From: Gammaproteobacteria bacterium
GTDB lineage: Bacteria; Pseudomonadota; Gammaproteobacteria; S012-40
Assembly (NCBI GenBank): GCA_015491615.1
Contig: WFVN01000173.1
Coordinates: forward strand, 1 to 19,338
Direction of reading: 5' to 3'
Length of the DNA: 19,338 nucleotides
How positions within the stretch are numbered: position 1 is the stretch's first letter; each line of letters opens with the position of its first letter. The notes under the pieces were generated by a model, which did not search any database, was not told the DNA's origin, and worked only from the letters and a program-made list of their open reading frames with translations. The position numbers were made by a program, and so were the translations under genes. Positions 14,157 to 19,338 of the stretch are shown here, in pieces.

Positions 14157-14186
14157 ATTATATCCCATTCAAGGCAGGCCTTGAAA
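14157..14186 (-). promoter_or_regulatory. spc operon promoter between rpsQ and rplN
   Basis: An exact TATAAT (14162-14157, minus strand) lies in the 89-base gap before rplN, where the E. coli spc promoter sits. The -35 region is poor: TTTCAA at an 18-base spacing (14186-14181) or TTCAAG at 17. The -35 region falls within a palindrome (14168-14185), which suggests that a protein could assist or block this promoter. Confidence 0.6.
14168..14185. repeat. Perfect palindrome over the -35 region of the spc promoter
   Basis: TTCAAGGC and GCCTTGAA are exact inverted 8-base arms separated by two bases. It lies just upstream of the TATAAT box and about 10 bases after the rpsQ stop (14195). As RNA it could form a 7-pair stem with a 4-base loop but has no T-tract after it. 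As DNA it looks like an operator for a dimeric regulator. No known binding protein is recognised. Confidence 0.5.
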
Positions 14187-14194
14187 GGTGTTCT

Positions 14195-14464
14195 TTACTT
14201 GGCCTTTTCCAGGATCTCGACGAGGCGCCAGGCCTTGGTCTTGGAGAGGGGCCGGCTCTGGGCGATGGCGACGATGTCGCCCTCGTCGCACTCATTTTTC
14301 TCGTCGTGGGCGTGCACTTTGGTGGTACGGGTGATGTACTTGCCGTACAACGGGTGCTTCACGCGCCGCTCGATGAGCACGGTGACGGTCTTGTCCATCT
14401 TGTTGCTGATGACGCGCCCCGTCAGCGTCTTTTGCTTGCTCTGGGTCTGTTGTTGCGTCGTCAT
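14195..14464 (-). CDS. rpsQ: 30S ribosomal protein S17
   Basis: S17 is an early 16S rRNA binder at the bottom of the 30S body. The 89-residue product (E. coli 84) has the OB-fold core LTGRVISNKMDKTVTVLIE, then VKHPLYGKYITRTTKVHAHDE and SRPLSKTKAWRLVEILE. The first dozen residues are Gln/Thr/Lys-rich and slightly longer than in E. coli. I chose the ATG at 14464 because GGTGAG lies 4 bases upstream; a GTG at 14473 has no site and overlaps rpmC. It is the last gene of the S10 block, and an 89-base regulatory gap follows. Confidence 0.97.
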   Translation of the reverse strand: MTTQQQTQSKQKTLTGRVISNKMDKTVTVLIERRVKHPLYGKYITRTTKVHAHDEKNECDEGDIVAIAQSRPLSKTKAWRLVEILEKAK

Positions 14465-14465
14465 A

Positions 14466-14663
14466 TCACTCACCGGTGCGGTTCATCTCGTTCAGCACGG
14501 TTTTGATGCGTGCGATGTCCTTGCGGATTTCTGCAAAACGATGGGTGCGGGCTGCCTGACCCAACGCCTTCTGGATCCGCAGGTTGACTTGCTCCTGACG
14601 GAGTTCGAGGAGCAAGGCCCGGAGTTCTTTTTTGTCCTTGCTGCGCAATTCGGAGGCTTTCAT
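14466..14663 (-). CDS. rpmC: 50S ribosomal protein L29
   Basis: L29 is a small helical protein beside the nascent-chain exit, next to L23, where trigger factor and SRP dock. The 65-residue product (E. coli 63) starts MKASELRSKDKKELRALL. It shows two long helices with LRIQKALGQAARTHRFAEIRK-type sequence. The ATG at 14663 lies one base after the rplP stop, so translational coupling is likely, and the stop is one base before the rpsQ ATG. Confidence 0.98.
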   Translation of the reverse strand: MKASELRSKDKKELRALLLELRQEQVNLRIQKALGQAARTHRFAEIRKDIARIKTVLNEMNRTGE

Positions 14664-14664
14664 A

Positions 14665-15078
14665 TCAGATCACCGTACGGGTAACGAATTTGGTACCAAC
14701 GGGCAATTTCGCGGCCGCCAGACGGAAGGCTTCTCGGGCCAATTCCTCGGGAACCCCCTGCATCTCGTAGAGAATCCGACCGGGCTGGACCTCAGCAACC
14801 CAGTATTCGACATTGCCTTTCCCAGAGCCCATACGCACCTCCAACGGTTTACGAGTAATGGGCTTGTCGGGAAAGATACGGATCCAGATCTTCCCGCCTC
14901 GTTTGATGTGACGCACCATGGCACGACGGGCCGCCTCGATCTGCCGCGCAGTGATACGCGCATGGCCGGTGGCCTTCAAGCCATAATCCCCAAAGCTGAC
15001 CTTGTCACCACGCTGGGCGACCCCGCGATTGCGTCCCTTGTGCTGTTTTCTGTATTTCGTTCTTTTGGGCTGAAGCAT
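14665..15078 (-). CDS. rplP: 50S ribosomal protein L16
   Basis: L16 helps position A-site tRNA and is required for late 50S maturation. The 137-residue product (E. coli 136) starts MLQPKRTKYRKQHKGRNRG. It has ARQIEAARRAMVRHIKRGGK, IWIRIFPDKPITRKPLEVRM and GVPEELAREAFRLAAAKLP. Arg82 is equivalent to Arg81 of E. coli, the target of an oxygen-dependent hydroxylase, and is conserved. The ATG at 15078 lies 13 bases after rpsC. Confidence 0.99.
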   Translation of the reverse strand: MLQPKRTKYRKQHKGRNRGVAQRGDKVSFGDYGLKATGHARITARQIEAARRAMVRHIKRGGKIWIRIFPDKPITRKPLEVRMGSGKGNVEYWVAEVQPGRILYEMQGVPEELAREAFRLAAAKLPVGTKFVTRTVI

Positions 15079-15091
15079 CGTTCACAGTTCC

Positions 15092-15766
15092 TCAAGCCTT
15101 GGCGGCGGCCTTCTCGGTGGGCATCTGCTCGTCTCGCCCTTCGATGACCTCGCCTTTGAAAATCCAAACTTTCACGCCGATCACCCCATAGGTGGTACGT
15201 GCCTCGGAAAATCCGTAATCGATGTCGGCACGCAAGGTATGCAACGGCACCCGCCCCTCTCGGTACCACTCCGTGCGGGCGATCTCGGCCCCGTTGAGAC
15301 GACCGGCGACCATGATCTTGATACCTTTGGCGCCCAGGCGCATGGCGTTCTGCACCGCTCGCTTCATGGCGCGCCGGAACATGATGCGCTTCTCCAACTG
15401 CTGGGCGACACTTTCACTCACCAATTGGGCATCCAATTCGGGCTTGCGGATTTCCTCGATGTTGATGTGCACGGGCACACCCATCATCTTGGCGACGTCC
15501 ACCCGCAGTCGCTCGATGTCCTCGCCGCGCTTGCCGATGACGATACCGGGACGGGCGGAGTGGATGGTGATACGCGCGTTCTTGGCCGGACGCTCGATCT
15601 GGATGCGACTCACCGAGGCGTGGCTGAGGCGCTTCTTGAGGTAGTCACGGATCTGCAGATCGGTGAATAGGGTATCGGCGAAGCCGTCCTTGTCCGCGTA
15701 CCACTTGGAGTTCCAGTCTTTGACGATACCCAGGCGGATACCGATCGGATGTACCTTCTGACCCAT
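15092..15766 (-). CDS. rpsC: 30S ribosomal protein S3
   Basis: S3 lies at the mRNA entry tunnel in the 30S head and takes part in mRNA unwinding. The 224-residue product (E. coli 233) starts MGQKVHPIGIRLGIVKDW. The KH-domain loop GIVIGKRGEDIERLR is intact, and Arg131, Arg132 and Lys135 match the helicase residues of E. coli. The C-terminal domain includes TLRADIDYGFSEA and GVIGVKVWIFKGE. The tail is slightly shorter than in E. coli and ends in an Ala/Lys-rich stretch. It starts 11 bases after rplV. Confidence 0.99.
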   Translation of the reverse strand: MGQKVHPIGIRLGIVKDWNSKWYADKDGFADTLFTDLQIRDYLKKRLSHASVSRIQIERPAKNARITIHSARPGIVIGKRGEDIERLRVDVAKMMGVPVHINIEEIRKPELDAQLVSESVAQQLEKRIMFRRAMKRAVQNAMRLGAKGIKIMVAGRLNGAEIARTEWYREGRVPLHTLRADIDYGFSEARTTYGVIGVKVWIFKGEVIEGRDEQMPTEKAAAKA

Positions 15767-15777
15767 CTTGTTCGTCC

Positions 15778-16110
15778 TCAGTCGTCGGAGACCGCCACGG
15801 TGATGTGGCTGGTGCGCTTGAGAATACGGTTGGCGCGCCCTTTCGCCCGCGGGCGGATACGCTTCAGGGTCGGACCCTCGTCCACGTAGATAGCCTTGAT
15901 TTTCAGCTCGTCCACGTCCGCGCCCTCGTTGTGCTCAGCGTTGGAAATGGCCGACTCCAGGGTCTTGCGGATCAGGTGCGCCGCTTTTTTGTTACTGAAC
16001 TGCAACAGGTTCAGGGCCTCCTCCACCGGCAGGCCACGGACCTGATCCGCCACCAGGCGGGCCTTCTGGGGGGAGATGCGCGCATAACGCGTCTTGGCGA
16101 TGACTTGCAT
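15778..16110 (-). CDS. rplV: 50S ribosomal protein L22
   Basis: L22 extends a beta-hairpin into the peptide exit tunnel, where macrolide-resistance changes map. The 110-residue product equals the E. coli length. It has ARISPQKARLVADQVRGLPV, LLQFSNKKAAHLIRKTLESAISNAEHN-type helices, and the hairpin PTLKRIRPRAKGRANRILKR followed by SHITVAVSD. No deletion is visible in the hairpin. The ATG at 16110 lies 15 bases after the rpsS stop. Confidence 0.99.
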   Translation of the reverse strand: MQVIAKTRYARISPQKARLVADQVRGLPVEEALNLLQFSNKKAAHLIRKTLESAISNAEHNEGADVDELKIKAIYVDEGPTLKRIRPRAKGRANRILKRTSHITVAVSDD

Positions 16111-16125
16111 GGCTTGACGCTCCTC

Positions 16126-16398
16126 TTAACGGGCCTTCTTGTCGGCAGCGTGGCCGCGGAAGGTCCGGGTGAGCGCGAACTCACCCAGCTTGTGGCCGAC
16201 CATGTTTTCGTTGATGAGGACCGGCACGTGCTGGCGACCGTTGTGCACGGCGATGGTCAGACCGACCATCTCGGGCACGATCATGGAGCGCCGCGACCAG
16301 GTCTTGATGGGGCGACGGTTGTTGGTGGCCACCGCCTCGCGCACCTTTTTCATGAGGTGCTCGTCTACGAATGGACCTTTTTTGATCGAACGAGGCAC
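16126..16398 (-). CDS. rpsS: 30S ribosomal protein S19, GTG start
   Basis: S19 lies in the 30S head with S13 and contacts the A-site region and 50S bridges. The 90-residue product (E. coli 92) reads (M)PRSIKKGPFVDEHLMKKV. It has TWSRRSMIVPEMVGLTIAVHNG and GHKLGEFALTRTFRGHAADKK. The start codon is GTG at 16398-16396: it gives the canonical N-terminus, and AGAGGA lies about 8 bases upstream. There is a 31-base gap after rplB. Confidence 0.98.
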   Translation of the reverse strand: MPRSIKKGPFVDEHLMKKVREAVATNNRRPIKTWSRRSMIVPEMVGLTIAVHNGRQHVPVLINENMVGHKLGEFALTRTFRGHAADKKAR

Positions 16399-16429
16399 GT
16401 TGCTTTTCCTCTCTTCAGTCGTTCGTTGA

Positions 16430-17254
16430 TTACTTGCCGCGACGACGCACGATCATCTTGTCCGTGCGCTTGTTCTTACGGGTCTTGTAACCCTTGGTGG
16501 GCATGCCCCAGGGGCTGACCGGATGGCGTCCGCCGGAAGTGCGCCCCTCACCACCACCGTGGGGGTGATCGACCGGGTTCATGGCCACACCACGCACGGT
16601 GGGGCGGCGCCCCCGCCAGCGGCTGGCGCCGGCCTTGCCCAGGGAACGAAGGTTGTGTTCGGCATTGCCCACTTCGCCGATCGTCGCCCGGCAATCGGCC
16701 GGCACCTTGCGGATCTCGCCGGAGCGCAGGCGCAGCATGGCGTGCGGCCCCTCCTTGGCGATGAGCTGGGCGGAGGTGCCTGCACTGCGGGCGATCTGTC
16801 CACCTTTGCCCGGTCGCATCTCGACATTGTGGACCAGGGTACCCACGGGGATGTTGCGCAACGGCAGTGCGTTACCGGGCTTGATGGGCGCGTCGAGTCC
16901 GGACTGGATGGGGTCCCCCACCTTCACACCCTTGGGCGCGAGGATGTAGCGCCGCTCACCGTCCGCGTAAAGGACGAGAGCGATGTGGGCACTGCGGTTG
17001 GGATCGTACTCCAGGCGCTCCACGCGGCCGGGCACCCCGTCCTTGTTGCGCTTGAAGTCGATGATCCGGTAGAGCTTCTTGTGGCCGCCGCCACGGTGGC
17101 GCGTGGTGATGCGCCCCTGGTTGTTGCGACCGGCCTTCTGAATCTTCTTCTCCACCAGCGGCGCATAGGGGCGACCCTTGTACAGATCCGGGTTGACCAC
17201 CTTGACGACGAAACGGCGCCCGGGAGAGGTCGGCTTGCATTTGACGATGGGCAT
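16430..17254 (-). CDS. rplB: 50S ribosomal protein L2
   Basis: L2 is an essential 50S protein near the peptidyl-transferase centre and is needed for subunit association. The 274-residue product (E. coli 273) starts MPIVKCKPTSPGRRF. It has GRITTRHRGGGHKKLYRIIDF, LEYDPNRSAHIALVLYADGERRY-type core sequence and VGTLVHNVEMRPGKGGQ. The C-terminal MNPVDHPHGGGEGR includes His230, the E. coli His229 counterpart. It is complete, 13 bases after rplW. Confidence 0.99.
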   Translation of the reverse strand: MPIVKCKPTSPGRRFVVKVVNPDLYKGRPYAPLVEKKIQKAGRNNQGRITTRHRGGGHKKLYRIIDFKRNKDGVPGRVERLEYDPNRSAHIALVLYADGERRYILAPKGVKVGDPIQSGLDAPIKPGNALPLRNIPVGTLVHNVEMRPGKGGQIARSAGTSAQLIAKEGPHAMLRLRSGEIRKVPADCRATIGEVGNAEHNLRSLGKAGASRWRGRRPTVRGVAMNPVDHPHGGGEGRTSGGRHPVSPWGMPTKGYKTRKNKRTDKMIVRRRGK

Positions 17255-17267
17255 TCTGCGTTCCTCG

Positions 17268-17564
17268 TTATTCGCTGGTGAAGTCGATTTCGTTGCCTTC
17301 GGCGAGGGTCACGTAGGCTTTCTTCCAATTGGGGCGCTTGCCCTTGGGCTGTCCGGGACGGTACTTGACCTTGCCCTTCACATTGAGCACGCGCACCTTT
17401 TCCACCTGGACGTCGAAAATCGTCTCCACCGCCTTCTTGATCTCGTGCTTGGAAGCGCTGGGCAGCACCTTGAAGGTGTACTGGTTGTAGCGGTCACCGA
17501 TGTTGGCGGCCTTTTCGGTGAAGACCGGTTCGATGAGAATGGTCATGAGGCGTTCGCGGTTCAT
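17268..17564 (-). CDS. rplW: 50S ribosomal protein L23
   Basis: L23 surrounds the exit tunnel and is the main docking site for trigger factor and SRP. The 98-residue product (E. coli 100) starts MNRERLMTILIEPVFTEKA. Glu17 corresponds to the trigger-factor contact Glu18 of E. coli. It also has HEIKKAVETIFDVQVEKV, VLNVKGKVK and DWKKAYVTL-like WKKAYVTLAEG. The ATG at 17564 overlaps the rplD stop by four bases (ATGA), a sign of translational coupling. Confidence 0.98.
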   Translation of the reverse strand: MNRERLMTILIEPVFTEKAANIGDRYNQYTFKVLPSASKHEIKKAVETIFDVQVEKVRVLNVKGKVKYRPGQPKGKRPNWKKAYVTLAEGNEIDFTSE

Positions 17565-18178
17565 GCCAGGCGCTCCTCCAGTCTCTTCACCGCCCCTTGG
17601 GTCATCACCACCTTTTCAAAGTCGATGAGACTGACCGGGTCCACGTGATCGGCATCGGTCACGTGCACGTGGGGCAGATTACGGGCGGCCAAGGCGAGCT
17701 TGTCGTCGAAGGCCTCGACGACGATGAGGGCGTCCAGCGGCAGCCCCAGTTCGGTCAGCTTGCCCACCAGGGCCTTGGTCTTGGGGGCGTCGAGGGGCAG
17801 GCCGTCCACCAACACGAGCCGTTCCTGGCGCACCAGCTCCGAAAGGATGGAACGGATGCCGGAACGCCACATCTTCTTGTTGATCTTCTGCTCATAGTTG
17901 ACGCGCGGATGCGGCAGGGCCTTGCCACCGGTGCGCCACAGAGGGCTGCGGATACTGCCAGCGCGGGCACGGCCGGTGCCCTTCTGGCGCCAGGGCTTGG
18001 CCCCGCCGCCACGGACGTCGGAACGCCCCTTCCAGGACTTGGTGGCCTGGCGACCACGCGCCATGTAGGCGGTGACCACCTGATGGACCAGGGCCTCGTT
18101 GAACTCGCGGCCGAAGACCTCGTCGCTCAACTGGAGGGTCCCCGCCTCTCCTCCGAGACTGTGTACCTTGATTTCCAT
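17561..18178 (-). CDS. rplD: 50S ribosomal protein L4
   Basis: L4 reaches into the exit tunnel; in E. coli it also represses the S10 operon through the long leader of rpsJ. The 205-residue product (E. coli 201) starts MEIKVHSLGGEAGTLQL. It has the extended loop GRQATKSWKGRSDVRGGGAKP followed by WRQKGTGRARAGSIRSPLWR, then VNYEQKINKKMWRSGIRSIL. The ATG at 18178 is chosen over a TTG at 18187 that overlaps the rplC stop. Because rpsJ here has only a 13-base upstream gap, E. coli-style L4 control is unlikely at that place. Confidence 0.98.
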   Translation of the reverse strand: MEIKVHSLGGEAGTLQLSDEVFGREFNEALVHQVVTAYMARGRQATKSWKGRSDVRGGGAKPWRQKGTGRARAGSIRSPLWRTGGKALPHPRVNYEQKINKKMWRSGIRSILSELVRQERLVLVDGLPLDAPKTKALVGKLTELGLPLDALIVVEAFDDKLALAARNLPHVHVTDADHVDPVSLIDFEKVVMTQGAVKRLEERLA

Positions 18179-18183
18179 TGTTC

Positions 18184-18834
18184 TCAACCCTTCGTGCGCG
18201 CCTTGACGGCGGGCTTGACGATGACGTCGCCACCGGCGGGACCGGGGACCGCGCCCTTCACCAGCAACAGATTGCGCTCGCTGTCCACGCGCACCACCTC
18301 CAGGGACTGGACGGTGGTCTTGGCGGCCCCCATGTGGCCGGCCATGCGCTTGCCCTTGAAGACCCGGCCCGGCGTCTGGTTCTGGCCGATGGAACCCGGC
18401 GCCCGGTGCGACAGGGAGTTGCCGTGGGTGGCGTCCTGGGTACGGAAGTTGTGACGCTTGACGACACCAGCGAAGCCGCGCCCCTTGGAGGTGCCGGTGA
18501 CGTCCACCTTGGTCACCCCCTCGAAGATGCCGACATCGATCTCGGCGCCGACCTGGAGGTCCTCGCCTTCGCCGTCGGCGAGACGGAACTCTTTCACCTT
18601 GCGTCCGGCGGGCACGCCCGCCTTGGCGAAGTGCCCCGCCATCGGCTTGGTGACACGTGACGGCTTGCGCTCACCGACGGTGATCTGGACGGCTCGGTAG
18701 CCGTCTTTCTCCACGTCACGCAACTGGGTGACGCGGTTCGGCTCCACTTCGATGACCGTCACCGGGATGGACACGCCCTCCTCGGTGAAGATGCGGGTCA
18801 TCCCCCGTTTGCGGCCTACTACTCCGATCGTCAT
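18184..18834 (-). CDS. rplC: 50S ribosomal protein L3
   Basis: L3 is an early assembly protein whose extension reaches the peptidyl-transferase centre. The 216-residue product (E. coli 209) starts MTIGVVGRKRGMTRIFTEEG. It has VDVTGTSKGRGFAGVVKRHNF, ATHGNSLSHRAPGSIGQNQ and VFKGKRMAGHMG. Gln153 corresponds to Gln150 of E. coli, the PrmB methylation target. The central region near residues 85-100 is slightly longer than in E. coli. The ATG at 18834 lies 33 bases after rpsJ. Confidence 0.99.
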   Translation of the reverse strand: MTIGVVGRKRGMTRIFTEEGVSIPVTVIEVEPNRVTQLRDVEKDGYRAVQITVGERKPSRVTKPMAGHFAKAGVPAGRKVKEFRLADGEGEDLQVGAEIDVGIFEGVTKVDVTGTSKGRGFAGVVKRHNFRTQDATHGNSLSHRAPGSIGQNQTPGRVFKGKRMAGHMGAAKTTVQSLEVVRVDSERNLLLVKGAVPGPAGGDVIVKPAVKARTKG

Positions 18835-18867
18835 CGCTAACCTCTGTCAGTCTTCTTGTCGCGCGTG

Positions 18868-19179
18868 TCAGCCGAGCTTGATCTGGACATCCACACCGGC
18901 GGCCAGATCGAGCTTCATGAGCGCGTCGACGGTCTTGTCGGTGGGATCGACGATGTCCAGCAAGCGCTTGTGCGTGCGGATCTCGTATTGATCACGCGCG
19001 TCTTTGTTGACATGCGGCGAGATCAAGACGGTCCAGCGCTCGATCTTGGTGGGCAGGGGAATCGGTCCCTTCACCTGCGCGCCTGTACGCTTGGCCGTCT
19101 CCACGATCTCTCGGGCCGACTGATCGATGAGCCGATGGTCGAAGCCCTTGAGCCGAATGCGAATCTTTTGCTGGGTCAT
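18868..19179 (-). CDS. rpsJ: 30S ribosomal protein S10 (NusE)
   Basis: S10 lies in the 30S head and, as NusE, joins transcription antitermination complexes with NusB and links to NusG. The 103-residue product equals the E. coli length. It starts MTQQKIRIRLKGFDHRLID and has KGPIPLPTKIERWTVL, SPHVNKDARDQYEIRTHKRL and DALMKLDLAAGVDVQIKLG. The ATG at 19179 is preceded only by a weak GGGG site. Just 13 bases separate it from the tuf stop, so it is probably expressed with the str operon and has no long leader. Confidence 0.99.
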   Translation of the reverse strand: MTQQKIRIRLKGFDHRLIDQSAREIVETAKRTGAQVKGPIPLPTKIERWTVLISPHVNKDARDQYEIRTHKRLLDIVDPTDKTVDALMKLDLAAGVDVQIKLG

Positions 19180-19192
19180 CTTGGCGCCCCGA

Positions 19193-19338
19193 TCACTCGA
19201 TGATTTTGCTGACCACGCCCGCACCCACGGTGCGACCGCCCTCGCGGATGGCGAAGCGCAGACCTTCCTCCATGGCGATCGGCGCAATCAGCGACACCGT
19301 CATCGCCACGTTGTCCCCGGGCATCACCATCTCCACGC
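19193..19338 (-). CDS. tuf: Elongation factor Tu (partial, C-terminal 47 residues)
   Basis: EF-Tu is the GTPase that delivers aminoacyl-tRNA to the ribosome. Only the end of domain 3 is in the window: VEMVMPGDNVAMTVSL, PIAMEEGLRFAIREGGRTVG and the C-terminus AGVVSKIIE. The rest lies beyond the right edge. Its place upstream of rpsJ is the str/S10 junction seen in many proteobacteria. In E. coli tufA and rpsJ are separated by a much longer region. Confidence 0.98.
   Translation of the reverse strand, partial: VEMVMPGDNVAMTVSLIAPIAMEEGLRFAIREGGRTVGAGVVSKIIE

Noticed and set aside
14168..14185. Palindrome after rpsQ as an intrinsic terminator of the S10 operon
   Set aside because: Its arms can form a 7-pair stem but no T-tract follows. 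Its place over the -35 region fits an operator better.

Overview
This is a housekeeping chromosomal region from a gammaproteobacterium in the broad sense. The G+C content is fairly high, and uvrA looks richer in G+C than the ribosomal block. The taxonomic inference rests on three things. The order secY-rpmJ-rpsM has no infA inserted, as in E. coli and unlike typical betaproteobacteria. UvrA, SSB, RpoA and most ribosomal proteins look E. coli-like. The set ssb / YajR-like transporter / uvrA near rplQ resembles the Pseudomonas layout. I cannot name a genus.

Layout. Positions 1-1799 (minus strand) hold the 5' part of ssb, cut by the window edge, preceded by a YajR-like major-facilitator gene. 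A 98-base divergent promoter region (1800-1897) follows. uvrA lies on the plus strand (1898-4738). It converges, with only 3 bases between stop codons, on a minus-strand SAM hydrolase (DUF62 family) gene at 4742-5464. A hairpin terminator (5484-5509) separates that gene from the ribosomal block. From 5535 to the right edge, everything is one minus-strand block of 28 ribosomal, RNA-polymerase and translocase genes in classic order, preceded by the 3' end of tuf. Read in the direction of transcription this is tuf-rpsJ-rplC-rplD-rplW-rplB-rpsS-rplV-rpsC-rplP-rpmC-rpsQ (S10 block), rplN-rplX-rplE-rpsN-rpsH-rplF-rplR-rpsE-rpmD-rplO-secY-rpmJ (spc block) and rpsM-rpsK-rpsD-rpoA-rplQ (alpha block).

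How it works together. The 28 genes supply both ribosomal subunits, the RNA polymerase alpha subunit and the SecY channel. Spacing inside blocks is tight, often 1-35 bases, with some overlaps. The two wider gaps, rpsQ-rplN and rpmJ-rpsM, each carry an exact TATAAT box and are the likely spc and alpha promoters. The tuf-rpsJ gap is only 13 bases, so the S10 block probably continues from the str operon and lacks the long E. coli-type leader.

I found no mobile element, CRISPR array, tRNA or clearly novel system. The points worth a second look are regulatory: a palindrome and hairpin at the spc promoter, short leaders where E. coli has autoregulatory RNA, and overlapping divergent promoters at uvrA. 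Two other points are a zinc-type (four-cysteine) S4 with a TTG start and the SAM hydrolase placed just downstream of the alpha operon. No gene-free stretch exceeds 100 bases.
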